A stretch of 7,828 bases of DNA from Campylobacterales bacterium (GCA_025800305.1 JAOXRY010000249.1:1-7828), one strand, 5' to 3'; counted from the stretch's first letter, positions 1 through 5,726 are shown. Translations and numbers: made by a program. The notes: a model not told the origin generated them from the letters alone.

Positions 1-946
1 TGGCTTTGCATTAGGTGATGTTACTGGTATAGAAGGAATGAACTTTAAGATATGTGGAGGAAGAGGTTACTCTAATGCATATGGAAAATATAATTATTAT
101 AATAGTGATTTTTCAGATGATGATAATGCAAATCAAAACGACTATGGTACACCTATCGATAAACCTGCATATTCTCACAATAAATCTGATACTCCAGATA
201 TGGATATGATAGGATTTATTTGGAAAGCCTATGATGATTCTCAATATAAAGTATCATTGAATTACGCAAAAGCTGTTAATATGCTTGGAATCAAAAATAC
301 AACTGATTTTACAAGTGGGTTTCAAGATGTAGGCGATATGACTACTTCTGCACTAACATTTGAAGCCAATGGAATAGGGGATGAAATTAATGATTTCTTA
401 GATGATGCAAAATTCTTTATATCTTATGCACAAAGTAAAACAGATCCAAAAGAAGGAGTAACTACTCAAATTTTAAATCCTCAGTTTAATCCACAAGTAG
501 CTGTTTCAAGTAGTAATCCATATACAATTACATCCCATGGTATGTTAGGTTCTACTAAGTCAGAAACGGGTAGTTCTATTTATGCAGGTTTTAATTGGAA
601 ATGTGCTTTTGTTGATGGAATGAGAATAGGAGTTGAATATAATAAAGGTGACAAGTATTGGAGAAGTTTTACATACGGTGAAGATACTCTAATAGGTTCA
701 AAATTAGCGGCAAGAGGTACCGGAAAAGAGATTTATATCAATAAAGAACTTGTAGGAAAATATTTAACAATGCAGATTAGACATACACAAATTGACTATG
801 ACTATACTGGAAGTGATATGTTTTTTGGAGCTACTGGTACGCCAACAGCTACCTCTGACGCTTATGCCGCTTATAAAGGATTTGGAGGAATGGATCCTGT
901 TAAGTCTGCAACTGACACAAGAGTTTCTATCAGATATAGATACTAA
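1..946 (+). CDS. Outer-membrane beta-barrel protein, C-terminal part (DUF3373/porin-like)
   Basis: The reading frame is already open at the left edge (first full codon at position 2), so only about 314 C-terminal residues are visible and the true start lies outside. The sequence shows alternating polar and aromatic stretches rich in Gly, Tyr, Asn, Ser and Thr, typical of beta-barrel strands. It ends in VSIRYRY, an alternating strand with a terminal aromatic residue, the usual BAM-recognised C-terminus of outer-membrane proteins. The segment around EYNKGDKYWRSFTYGED resembles, from memory, the DUF3373 family and related MOMP-like proteins of Campylobacterota. The family name is inference; the beta-barrel call is firmer. 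Its likely role is as a channel or surface protein in the outer membrane. No cysteine- or haem-motif cluster is seen. No U-rich terminator follows; the next structure is the hairpin at 971-1012. Confidence 0.7.
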   Translation, partial: GFALGDVTGIEGMNFKICGGRGYSNAYGKYNYYNSDFSDDDNANQNDYGTPIDKPAYSHNKSDTPDMDMIGFIWKAYDDSQYKVSLNYAKAVNMLGIKNTTDFTSGFQDVGDMTTSALTFEANGIGDEINDFLDDAKFFISYAQSKTDPKEGVTTQILNPQFNPQVAVSSSNPYTITSHGMLGSTKSETGSSIYAGFNWKCAFVDGMRIGVEYNKGDKYWRSFTYGEDTLIGSKLAARGTGKEIYINKELVGKYLTMQIRHTQIDYDYTGSDMFFGATGTPTATSDAYAAYKGFGGMDPVKSATDTRVSIRYRY

Positions 947-970
947 TTTAGTAATCTTATAGTAACTTAA

Positions 971-1012
971 AATTTGCTACCATTATTAAATTTTTAATAA
1001 TGGTGGTAAATT
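971..1012 (+). promoter_or_regulatory. Long hairpin abutting the pgi start codon, burying its ribosome-binding region
   Basis: Arms 971-990 and 993-1012 pair along 20 positions, with 11 perfect inner pairs at 980-990/993-1003 and only two G-U wobbles further out. The only purine-rich SD-like stretch before pgi (GGTGG, 1002-1006) lies inside the stem, and the TTG start begins at the next base. A TATAGT box at 958-963 could start a transcript at the foot of the hairpin. It may also act as a weak terminator for the upstream gene, but no proper U-tract follows. The pairing is seen directly; a regulatory role is inference. Confidence 0.6.
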
Positions 1013-2257
1013 TTGCTAACTACAGAACAATACTTTTCATCTGACCTTTCTCAAAAAGATTTAGATAAAGCTTTTAACACAATAAAACAAGAAAAAGATT
1101 TAAAAGAGATCGGCTACTACTCTTTACCTGATAATCAAGAAAAACTGATAGAAAAACTCTATAAACTAAAAAATAAAGTCTATAAAAAATATATCAAAAA
1201 TATTGTTGTTATTGGTATTGGTGGTTCATCACTTGGAACAAAAGCCGTTAGTAGCTTATTAAAAAATAAAACAACTAGTTGCGCACCAAATCTTATTTTT
1301 ATAGAAAATTCAGATCCTATTGCTTTAAATGAAGCGACAAAAGATCTAAAGCTAGAAGCTTCACTTTTTGTGGTTATTTCTAAATCAGGATCTACTATTG
1401 AGACTATTTCAGTTTTTAAATATGTTATCTCACTCTTTAAAAAGCCTATTGAAGATCTAACGAAAAATTTTGTAGTTATTACTGATAGAGAATCTGCATT
1501 GGATAAATTTGCTAAAGAGGTGGAAATTAAAGCTTACTATCTCTATCCAAACGTAGGAGGAAGATTTTCTGTTTTAAGTGCTGTTGGACTTCTGCCTTTA
1601 GTTCTTGCAGGTTTTGACATTAAAAAGCTTCTAAGTGGTGCTAGTAAATTGTGTAATGATTTTTTTGAGAAAAAAGAAGATAGACATAATATGATGGAAA
1701 AAGCATATTTTTACGCTAAAAACAGAGATGAACAAAATATCAATGTTCTTTTTGCCTACGCAACTGAGTTTGATGAGTTTGTAAAGTGGTATGTTCAGCT
1801 TTGGGCAGAGTCTCTTGGGAAGATATCTCCATCAAATGGAAAAGTAGGGCTTACTCCAATTGGAATTATTGGATCTGTTGACCAACACTCTTTTTTACAA
1901 CTTATCATGGAAGGACCAAAAGATAAGACTGTTACATTCATTAAGGTCAATGATTTTGAACAAAATATCAAAATCCCTCATATTGAGATTCCTCATCTTG
2001 AAGGAACAAACTTTGTAAATGGAAAGAGTTTTAAAGAGCTTATAAATGCACAGTGTGATTCTACCCTTGAAGGTGTTAGAAACGCAGGTGTGAATACAGA
2101 TCTTATAACTCTTAATAAGCTAGATGAATACCATATTGGGTATCTGATTTATTACTATGAAATGTTAACTTCTTTAGCTGGTTATTTTCTTGATGTGAAC
2201 ACATATGATCAGCCAGGTGTTGAAGTCGGGAAGAAGATCTTAAAAACTAAATTCTAA
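1013..2257 (+). CDS. pgi: Glucose-6-phosphate isomerase
   Basis: Cytoplasmic enzyme interconverting glucose 6-phosphate and fructose 6-phosphate. At 414 residues it is the short bacterial type (many others are about 550). Visible motifs are the sugar-phosphate loop IGIGGSSLG (67-75), SKSGSTIET (123-131), signature GGRFSVLSAVGLLPL (182-196), WAESLGK with the likely catalytic Glu266, DQHSFLQ with His292, and the C-terminal signature YDQPGVEVGK with Lys407. All expected catalytic residues are present. The start is TTG at 1013: an in-frame TAA lies two codons upstream (1007-1009), and no ATG occurs before the conserved core. The SD-like GGTGG is poor and sits within the hairpin at 971-1012, so initiation may be inefficient or controlled. 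pfkA follows after 11 bases, with its SD overlapping this stop codon, so the two are probably one transcript. Confidence 0.96.
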   Translation: MLTTEQYFSSDLSQKDLDKAFNTIKQEKDLKEIGYYSLPDNQEKLIEKLYKLKNKVYKKYIKNIVVIGIGGSSLGTKAVSSLLKNKTTSCAPNLIFIENSDPIALNEATKDLKLEASLFVVISKSGSTIETISVFKYVISLFKKPIEDLTKNFVVITDRESALDKFAKEVEIKAYYLYPNVGGRFSVLSAVGLLPLVLAGFDIKKLLSGASKLCNDFFEKKEDRHNMMEKAYFYAKNRDEQNINVLFAYATEFDEFVKWYVQLWAESLGKISPSNGKVGLTPIGIIGSVDQHSFLQLIMEGPKDKTVTFIKVNDFEQNIKIPHIEIPHLEGTNFVNGKSFKELINAQCDSTLEGVRNAGVNTDLITLNKLDEYHIGYLIYYYEMLTSLAGYFLDVNTYDQPGVEVGKKILKTKF

Positions 2258-2268
2258 AAGGACTTGCC

Positions 2269-3228
2269 GTGAACATTGCAATTCTCACTTCAGGTGGTGA
2301 TAGTGCAGGGATGAACCCTGCAATTAAGAGGTTTATTGAATACTCTTTTGAATTAGGTTTAACTCCTTATCTTGTTTACAATGGTCTTGAAGGGTTGATT
2401 GACAATGAGATTAAAAAAGCAACTTCAAAAGACGCCTCTGGAATTATCAATCGTGGTGGAACTGTTTTAAAGTCTTCTAGATCTAAAAGATTTTTCGAGA
2501 AAAAATATAGAAAAAAAGCCTACGAAAATCTTAAAAAATTAAAAATAGAAAAGCTTGTTGTTGTTGGTGGTGATGGATCTTTTAGAGCTTTAAATGCTTT
2601 TTACAATGATTTTAAAATGCCATTTGTTGGAATTCCTGGAACTATTGATAATGATATCCACGGATCTGAGTATTCATTAGGAACTGATACAGCTCTAAAT
2701 ATTATTAGAAGTGCAATTGATGATGTTAGAGATACAGCAAGTTCGTTTAGACGTGGTTTTGTTATAGAAACCATGGGTAGAGACTGTGGTTATTTAGCTC
2801 TTGTTTCTGCCCTTACTAGTGGAGCTGAGATCTGTCTGATTCCTGAGCTTAAAGCTGATATGAAAAGTATAAAAAAAAGGTTGAAAAAAGAGTTTGCAGA
2901 AGATAGAGAGTATCTCATCGCAATTGTTGCAGAGGGAACACATGAAGCTTTAAACTTAACAAAATGGATAGAAAAAGAGTTTGGGGTAGAGTCAAGGCTG
3001 ACAACTTTAGGACACATTCAAAGAGGAGGTACTCCTTCTACTTTTGATAGGTTGATGGCTTATGAGTTTGTCACTTATGGAATTGATGCTCTTTTAAAAG
3101 GTGAGTCTGGAAAAATCGTTGTTTACAGGAATGCAAAGGTAGATCTAAGATCTGTAGCATATGTAACAAAAGGAAAACACAAATTACAACCAGAGCTTTT
3201 AAAACAAGCTAAGAAACTGATGTCCTAA
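2269..3228 (+). CDS. pfkA: 6-phosphofructokinase, ATP-type
   Basis: Phosphorylates fructose 6-phosphate to fructose 1,6-bisphosphate, the committed step of glycolysis, in the cytoplasm. At 319 residues it aligns almost position for position with E. coli PfkA: GGD near 9-11, GGDGS 100-104, PGTIDND 123-129 with catalytic Asp127, Arg162, MGR 169-171, Glu222, Arg243, and the signature GHIQRGG with His249 and Arg252. Gly at 103 and 124 (GGDG, PGTIDND) marks the ATP-dependent class; PPi enzymes usually carry GGDD and PKTIDND. In the effector site Arg21, Arg154 and Glu187 are kept, but the residue at E. coli Arg25 is Tyr, so ADP/PEP control may differ (inference). The start is GTG, chosen because AAAAGGA (2256-2262) lies six bases upstream. 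Its TAA overlaps the convergent aroE stop by four bases. Classical Campylobacter and Helicobacter lack this enzyme. Confidence 0.96.
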   Translation: MNIAILTSGGDSAGMNPAIKRFIEYSFELGLTPYLVYNGLEGLIDNEIKKATSKDASGIINRGGTVLKSSRSKRFFEKKYRKKAYENLKKLKIEKLVVVGGDGSFRALNAFYNDFKMPFVGIPGTIDNDIHGSEYSLGTDTALNIIRSAIDDVRDTASSFRRGFVIETMGRDCGYLALVSALTSGAEICLIPELKADMKSIKKRLKKEFAEDREYLIAIVAEGTHEALNLTKWIEKEFGVESRLTTLGHIQRGGTPSTFDRLMAYEFVTYGIDALLKGESGKIVVYRNAKVDLRSVAYVTKGKHKLQPELLKQAKKLMS

Positions 3229-4016
3229 AGGGCAAAAGCCTCTTTCATAGTTTTATAGATCTCTTGTTTATCTTCAATACTAGTAAAGTAAGAAAAAGCA
3301 AGGACACCTTGCCAAATTAACATTCCCTCTCCATCTGCTGTTTTTAAATCTTTAGATTTTGCATACTGTAAAAATGGAGTATTTTTATTATAAATAACAT
3401 CAACTGCAAATGGTTTTGTTTCAAAAAGCTTTTCTAAGATCTCTTCAGGGATTGGCAAAGAATTATCTTCCAGACCAGCACTTGTTGTGTTAATAACAAC
3501 ATCAAACTTTTCAGGTTTAAAACTTTCCCAAGTAAAAGCTTTTATTCCGGACTCTTTGAAAAAATCTAATCTCTTTTTACTTCTATTTACAACTGTAAGA
3601 TCTCTATGCTCATCTTTAAATGCAGTCGCCAAAGCTTTAGCAGTTCCACCACCACCGATAATTAAAATTTTCTGAAAATTTCCATGGGCTTTTAAAGACT
3701 CCACAAATCCAGGAGCGTCAGTGTTATACCCAATCAGTCTTCCATTCTCATTAACAACAGTATTTACAGCACCAATAACCTTGGCAACTCCACGTACTTC
3801 ATCACAAGCTTTAAAAGCTTCTTCTTTATGAGGAACTGTTACGTTAGCCCCTTTAAGATTTAGATCTAAAAAAGTCTCTCTTAGTTTAGAACCATCTTCT
3901 AATCTTGTTCTTGTATACCCTAAGTGGCGTAATCCAAACTCTTTAAAACATGCGTTATGAATCTTTGGTGAAAATGAGTGAGATACAGGGTCTCCAAAAA
4001 TTGAATAGAGTGTCAT
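3225..4016 (-). CDS. aroE: Shikimate dehydrogenase (NADP+)
   Basis: Reduces 3-dehydroshikimate to shikimate in the aromatic amino acid (chorismate) pathway. At 263 residues it is the usual length. Motifs in order: shikimate-binding SHSFSP (12-17), NVTVPHK with catalytic Lys64, GAVNTV with Asn85, GYNTD with Asp100, the dinucleotide loop GGGGTAKA (121-128), NRS (144-146) suited to the NADP 2'-phosphate, INTTSAG (175-181) and the C-terminal DGEGMLIWQ (228-236). The ATG overlaps the upstream HEPN gene's TGA as ATGA, and no good SD precedes it, so translation probably depends on reinitiation after the HEPN gene. The stop TAG lies within a four-base convergent overlap with pfkA, leaving no room for a terminator between them. 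The shikimate it produces ultimately feeds TrpE, encoded 1.8 kb away, though in a separate transcription unit. Confidence 0.96.
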   Translation of the reverse strand: MTLYSIFGDPVSHSFSPKIHNACFKEFGLRHLGYTRTRLEDGSKLRETFLDLNLKGANVTVPHKEEAFKACDEVRGVAKVIGAVNTVVNENGRLIGYNTDAPGFVESLKAHGNFQKILIIGGGGTAKALATAFKDEHRDLTVVNRSKKRLDFFKESGIKAFTWESFKPEKFDVVINTTSAGLEDNSLPIPEEILEKLFETKPFAVDVIYNKNTPFLQYAKSKDLKTADGEGMLIWQGVLAFSYFTSIEDKQEIYKTMKEAFAL

Positions 4017-4408
4017 AGCTGTTCTTTGATTAAATTAAAAATTTTTTGGGAAAAGTTGTAAAACTTTTCTGCATCTTTTAAAGTAGGTTTTCCATATGGC
4101 AATAGACCAAAATCTCCAGGATATCTTGAATCAATGTAAAGTCTATCTAAGATCTCAACCGTTTGAATTTCTTCTTCTGTCAGTTTTAGATCTATTAAGT
4201 CTTTAATATTTTCGTAAAGAGAGAGAAGTTTATGAGTTTTAGGAGTATTATCGCTCTTACTTTCCATAACAGCTTTAAAACTTTTTTCAATTGCTTGTTG
4301 AGAATGGAATGAAACTACAGTAGTTAGCTGTTCATTTTTGATGATCTCTTTTATCGTTTCAAGATCTATAAAAGCACTTTGAAGCCAATCATTTGTGATT
4401 TTATCCAT
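4013..4408 (-). CDS. HEPN-domain protein, partner of the MNT nucleotidyltransferase
   Basis: 131-residue, largely helical protein of the HEPN superfamily (PF05168-like). The family pattern is clear: FHSQQAIEKSFKAV (34-47), TH followed by LLSLY (58-65), and a late DSRYPGD (93-99) before an aromatic C-terminal helix. HEPN proteins pair with minimal nucleotidyltransferases. In HepT/MntA toxin-antitoxin pairs the HEPN partner is an RNase that MNT silences by adding AMP to a tyrosine in its RxxxxHxY motif. Here only Arg89 and Arg95 exist and no His follows either, so the RNase motif Rx4-6H is absent. It may be a non-nuclease or a divergent partner. The start lies inside the end of the MNT gene (8-base overlap), and its stop overlaps the aroE start as ATGA. 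HEPN family identity is secure; toxin activity is not supported by the residues. Confidence 0.88.
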   Translation of the reverse strand: MDKITNDWLQSAFIDLETIKEIIKNEQLTTVVSFHSQQAIEKSFKAVMESKSDNTPKTHKLLSLYENIKDLIDLKLTEEEIQTVEILDRLYIDSRYPGDFGLLPYGKPTLKDAEKFYNFSQKIFNLIKEQL

Positions 4409-4730
4409 AAATTGTTACACCGTTTTTATCAATTTCAGAGATAAAGTTACTTTTCAGCTCTTTAAGCTGTCTATATTCTTCTTTTGTATAAACAATAAGA
4501 TCTATAGGTATCTTTTTATACAGTGTCCTTAAATGATAGTTTACATCTAGATAGTTTTTATTTTTTTCATCAAAACTCTGAGGAAGTTTTTCTTCATTGG
4601 TTACAATCATTAGATCTAAATCACTAGTAGCTGTTGCACTTTGTGATGCGTGACTTCCAAATACAACTGCTTTATAAGGCTTTATTTCATTTAGTATTGA
4701 TTTTAAATTATTTTCTATAGACTGGTTCAT
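4401..4730 (-). CDS. Minimal nucleotidyltransferase (MNT), DNA polymerase beta superfamily
   Basis: 109-residue protein with the nucleotidyltransferase core GSx(9)SDLDL: Gly25-Ser26 followed by Asp37 and Asp39 as metal ligands, and the third acidic ligand Asp77 in IPIDLIVY. All three catalytic acids are present, so it is probably active. The family transfers nucleotides, often AMP, to a protein or small molecule. As the first gene of an MNT-HEPN pair it would be the antitoxin or modifying subunit (established for MntA/HepT; inference here). The loop after GS reads HASQSATAT, without the Arg-Gly common in this position. The ATG is the natural start; only a weak purine run (GACAGAAA) precedes it. 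An 80-base gap containing an inverted repeat separates it from the XRE gene on the same strand. Confidence 0.88.
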   Translation of the reverse strand: MNQSIENNLKSILNEIKPYKAVVFGSHASQSATATSDLDLMIVTNEEKLPQSFDEKNKNYLDVNYHLRTLYKKIPIDLIVYTKEEYRQLKELKSNFISEIDKNGVTIYG

Positions 4731-4750
4731 TTTCTGTCACTTTTGATCTT

Positions 4751-4787
4751 AATCATTTGGATTATTCGATATTTTCATAAAATGATT
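4751..4787. repeat. Inverted repeat ahead of the MNT-HEPN-aroE operon
   Basis: AATCATTT (4751-4758) and AAATGATT (4780-4787) are perfect 8-base inverted arms separated by 21 bases, centred in the 80-base gap between the XRE and MNT genes. There is no adjacent T-run in the minus direction, so it is not a usual terminator. It could be an operator for the operon or chance pairing of AT-rich DNA. Confidence 0.35.
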
Positions 4788-4810
4788 TTATTGTAATTTG
4801 GGTTAATTGT

Positions 4811-5059
4811 CTATTTTTTAAAAAACTCAGAAATATCTATCTCTAATACTTCAGAAATTTTGTAAAGGTGTTCAAGGTTGAAGTGTTTATTTTCTGCTAA
4901 AAGTTCTGCTTTTCCTAAAAATGTAGCATTTTGGTGACCGATTGCATTGGCTAATTTAAGTTGAGAGATCTTTTTTTCTTTTCTCAATCTAATAACATTT
5001 TTACTCACTATTGCATAAAAATTTTCTAAGCATCCGTTTTCAAAATCTATAATTTTCAT
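4811..5059 (-). CDS. Small XRE-family helix-turn-helix regulator
   Basis: 82-residue Cro/C1-type DNA-binding protein and little else. An amphipathic N-terminal segment (LENFYAIVSKNV) leads into LRKEKKISQLKLANAIG (25-41), the HTH with Gln33 and Gly41 at the conserved places. It ends with NLEHLYKISEVLEIDISEFF (61-80), the standard closing helices. The NKHFNLEHLYKIS stretch matches, from memory, a regulator type common in Campylobacterota. No effector domain is present. I prefer the ATG at 5059: an in-frame GTG at 5074 would add five residues, but it has no SD and falls inside an operator-like repeat. The gene is divergent from three small genes, and two matching inverted repeats lie in the shared control region, so it probably represses itself and that operon, like phage or toxin-antitoxin regulators. 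Confidence 0.87.
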   Translation of the reverse strand: MKIIDFENGCLENFYAIVSKNVIRLRKEKKISQLKLANAIGHQNATFLGKAELLAENKHFNLEHLYKISEVLEIDISEFFKK

Positions 5060-5070
5060 AACTATTTTTA

Positions 5071-5086
5071 ACACCCTATAAGGTTT
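5071..5086. promoter_or_regulatory. Operator-like inverted repeat 1 (imperfect)
   Basis: ACACCCTATAAGGTTT matches the perfect repeat at 5120-5135 in 13 of 16 positions (ACACC-N2-ATAAGGT-N-T in both). It lies just ahead of the XRE start codon and upstream of the TATAAT box serving the plus-strand genes. The best guess is a binding site for the XRE protein, placed to control both directions. Confidence 0.6.
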
Positions 5087-5109
5087 TGTTAAATTTATTG
5101 GTATATAAT
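5086..5109 (+). promoter_or_regulatory. Promoter for the small-gene operon (TATAAT box at 5104-5109)
   Basis: A perfect TATAAT (5104-5109) sits in a T-rich stretch, GGTATATAATC, about 45 bases before the first small gene. The only -35-like hexamer (TTGTTA, 5086-5091) is too close (12-base spacer). This agrees with the weakly conserved -35 region of Campylobacterota sigma-70 promoters. The predicted start is near 5116, directly before operator 2. Confidence 0.6.
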
Positions 5110-5119
5110 CTTTGATACA

Positions 5120-5135
5120 ACACCTGATAAGGTGT
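5120..5135. promoter_or_regulatory. Operator-like inverted repeat 2 (perfect)
   Basis: ACACCT-GATA-AGGTGT is a perfect 6-base dyad with a four-base centre, immediately downstream of the predicted transcription start. Its centre is 49 bases from that of repeat 1. Together they bracket the TATAAT box, the layout expected of a repressor that blocks RNA polymerase. Binding by the neighbouring XRE protein is inference. Confidence 0.65.
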
Positions 5136-5138
5136 AAA

Positions 5139-5145
5139 AAAGGAG
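5139..5145 (+). promoter_or_regulatory. Strong ribosome-binding site revealing a 50-codon gene
   Basis: AAAGGAG at 5139-5145 lies seven bases before the ATG at 5153. It is the best Shine-Dalgarno sequence in the window and is the main reason for accepting the very short gene that follows. Confidence 0.75.
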
Positions 5146-5152
5146 TTTACAA

Positions 5153-5305
5153 ATGCTTAAAGCTACACAATATATAAAATTTTCTGGTTTAACCATTTCG
5201 TGGAAGACATGGGAAACTGCAATCTGTGAGAGATGCGAGGAGAGAGTTAGAGAGAATGAAATTTGTGATACTTGTTTTTGTTGTAATTCTTGTTGTGCTT
5301 GTTAA
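5153..5305 (+). CDS. Unrecognised 50-residue cysteine-rich protein
   Basis: I do not recognise this protein. It has an ordinary N-terminal half (MLKATQYIKFSGLTISWKTW) and a C-terminal half with nine cysteines in 26 residues: C25xxC28, then CDTCFCCNSCCAC (38-50), ending on cysteine. C25-x2-C28 paired with C38-x2-C41 would make a zinc-ribbon-like site, and the closing CxCCxxCCxC run resembles metallothionein-like or metal-cluster binding tails. There is no signal peptide or membrane segment, so it is probably cytoplasmic. A strong SD, a TATAAT promoter and an operator precede it, and the next gene starts 15 bases after its stop, so it is the first gene of a regulated operon. The opposite strand carries a longer open frame, but that lacks an SD. 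Possible roles are metal sequestration, redox sensing or acting as a small toxin; none can be chosen from sequence. Confidence 0.7.
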   Translation: MLKATQYIKFSGLTISWKTWETAICERCEERVRENEICDTCFCCNSCCAC

Positions 5306-5320
5306 GTAAAGGGAAGATAC

Positions 5321-5500
5321 ATGAGAAGTGACATAGAAATTGGTAAAGGTTGTGAAGAAAATGGTTTTGTAAAAGGAACAAAAGAATATTACGAATGTAT
5401 TGAGTCGATAAAAGCTCATGAGAAATTTACTGAAAAAGAGATCGAGAGAAAACAGAAAGAAGAAGCAGAAGCTAAATGGGGAAATAGGAAAAATTCATGA
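5321..5500 (+). CDS. Unrecognised 59-residue protein with CxxxGFxxGTxxYxxC motif
   Basis: Short, charged protein. Residues 11-26 read CEENGFVKGTKEYYEC. From memory this C-x3-GF-x2-GT-x2-[FY]-x2-C arrangement recurs in many small uncharacterised proteobacterial proteins, often exported ones, where the two cysteines could form a disulfide. Here there is no leader peptide before it. The remainder (31-59) is a Lys/Glu-rich probable helix or coiled coil. GGGAAG (5311-5316) provides an SD four bases before the ATG. Its TGA overlaps the next ATG as ATGA, which ties its translation to the third gene. Function is unknown. The link with the cysteine-rich upstream protein may reflect shared metal or thiol chemistry (inference). 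Confidence 0.7.
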   Translation: MRSDIEIGKGCEENGFVKGTKEYYECIESIKAHEKFTEKEIERKQKEEAEAKWGNRKNS

Positions 5501-5688
5501 GTTTTTTTGATACTGCAAAGAAGTTGGCAAACTCTACAATTGACTTAATAAATGCTGCAGCAGTAAGTGCTGATGAAAGTGCACGTAGGAAAATGAGAAA
5601 AATGTCTGATCAGGAAGTTCTTTCTTTAAGAGATAAGCAACCTAACAATAAATATGTAAAAGAGGAAGCTCAACGAAGAGGACTATAA
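5497..5688 (+). CDS. Unrecognised 63-residue basic protein, third gene of the small operon
   Basis: The N-terminal half (FFDTAKKLANSTIDLINAAA) forms an amphipathic helix. After a basic RRKMRKM stretch (30-36), the C-terminal half reads MSDQEVLSLRDKQPNN and ends KEEAQRRGL. The 'MSDxExLxL ... KxExxRRGL' layout resembles, from memory, the ends of many small uncharacterised bacterial proteins. No cysteines, signal peptide or transmembrane span are present. The ATG overlaps the preceding stop (ATGA), and AGGA at 5487-5490 lies six bases upstream. It is followed after three bases by a separate promoter-like element and later by an intrinsic terminator that could also end this operon. Function is not assignable; the helical, basic character would fit protein or nucleic-acid binding. 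Confidence 0.75.
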   Translation: MSFFDTAKKLANSTIDLINAAAVSADESARRKMRKMSDQEVLSLRDKQPNNKYVKEEAQRRGL

Positions 5689-5691
5689 AGT

Positions 5692-5719
5692 TTGTTCATC
5701 AAATCTTTTATGCTATACT
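5692..5719 (+). promoter_or_regulatory. Extended -10 promoter ahead of a candidate small RNA
   Basis: TTGTTC (5692-5697), a 16-base spacer, then TGCTATACT, an extended -10 with TATACT at 5714-5719. It starts four bases after the stop of the third small gene, and no coding sequence lies downstream on this strand before a terminator. The predicted start is near 5727. Confidence 0.6.
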
Positions 5720-5726
5720 TTTTTCT

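Noticed and set aside
971..1012. The pgi-leader hairpin as an intrinsic terminator of the outer-membrane protein gene
   Set aside because: The stem is almost entirely A-T and is followed by only two further T bases before G, so termination would be poor; kept as a regulatory structure instead.
2790..3017. 75-codon minus-strand frame inside pfkA
   Set aside because: Lies wholly within a well-conserved enzyme gene and has no recognisable product; a shadow frame.
3487..3675. 62-codon plus-strand frame inside aroE
   Set aside because: Antisense to the conserved NADP-binding region of aroE; a shadow frame.
5060..5074. Longer XRE protein starting at GTG 5074
   Set aside because: No SD precedes it, it would place the start inside the operator-like repeat, and the added five residues are not part of the HTH fold. 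ATG at 5059 is preferred but not proven.
5189..5419. 76-codon open frame on the minus strand across the small genes
   Set aside because: No ribosome-binding site precedes its ATG, and the translation is a low-complexity run of Phe, Thr and Ser. The plus strand has SDs, a promoter and overlapping cistrons, so this is a shadow.
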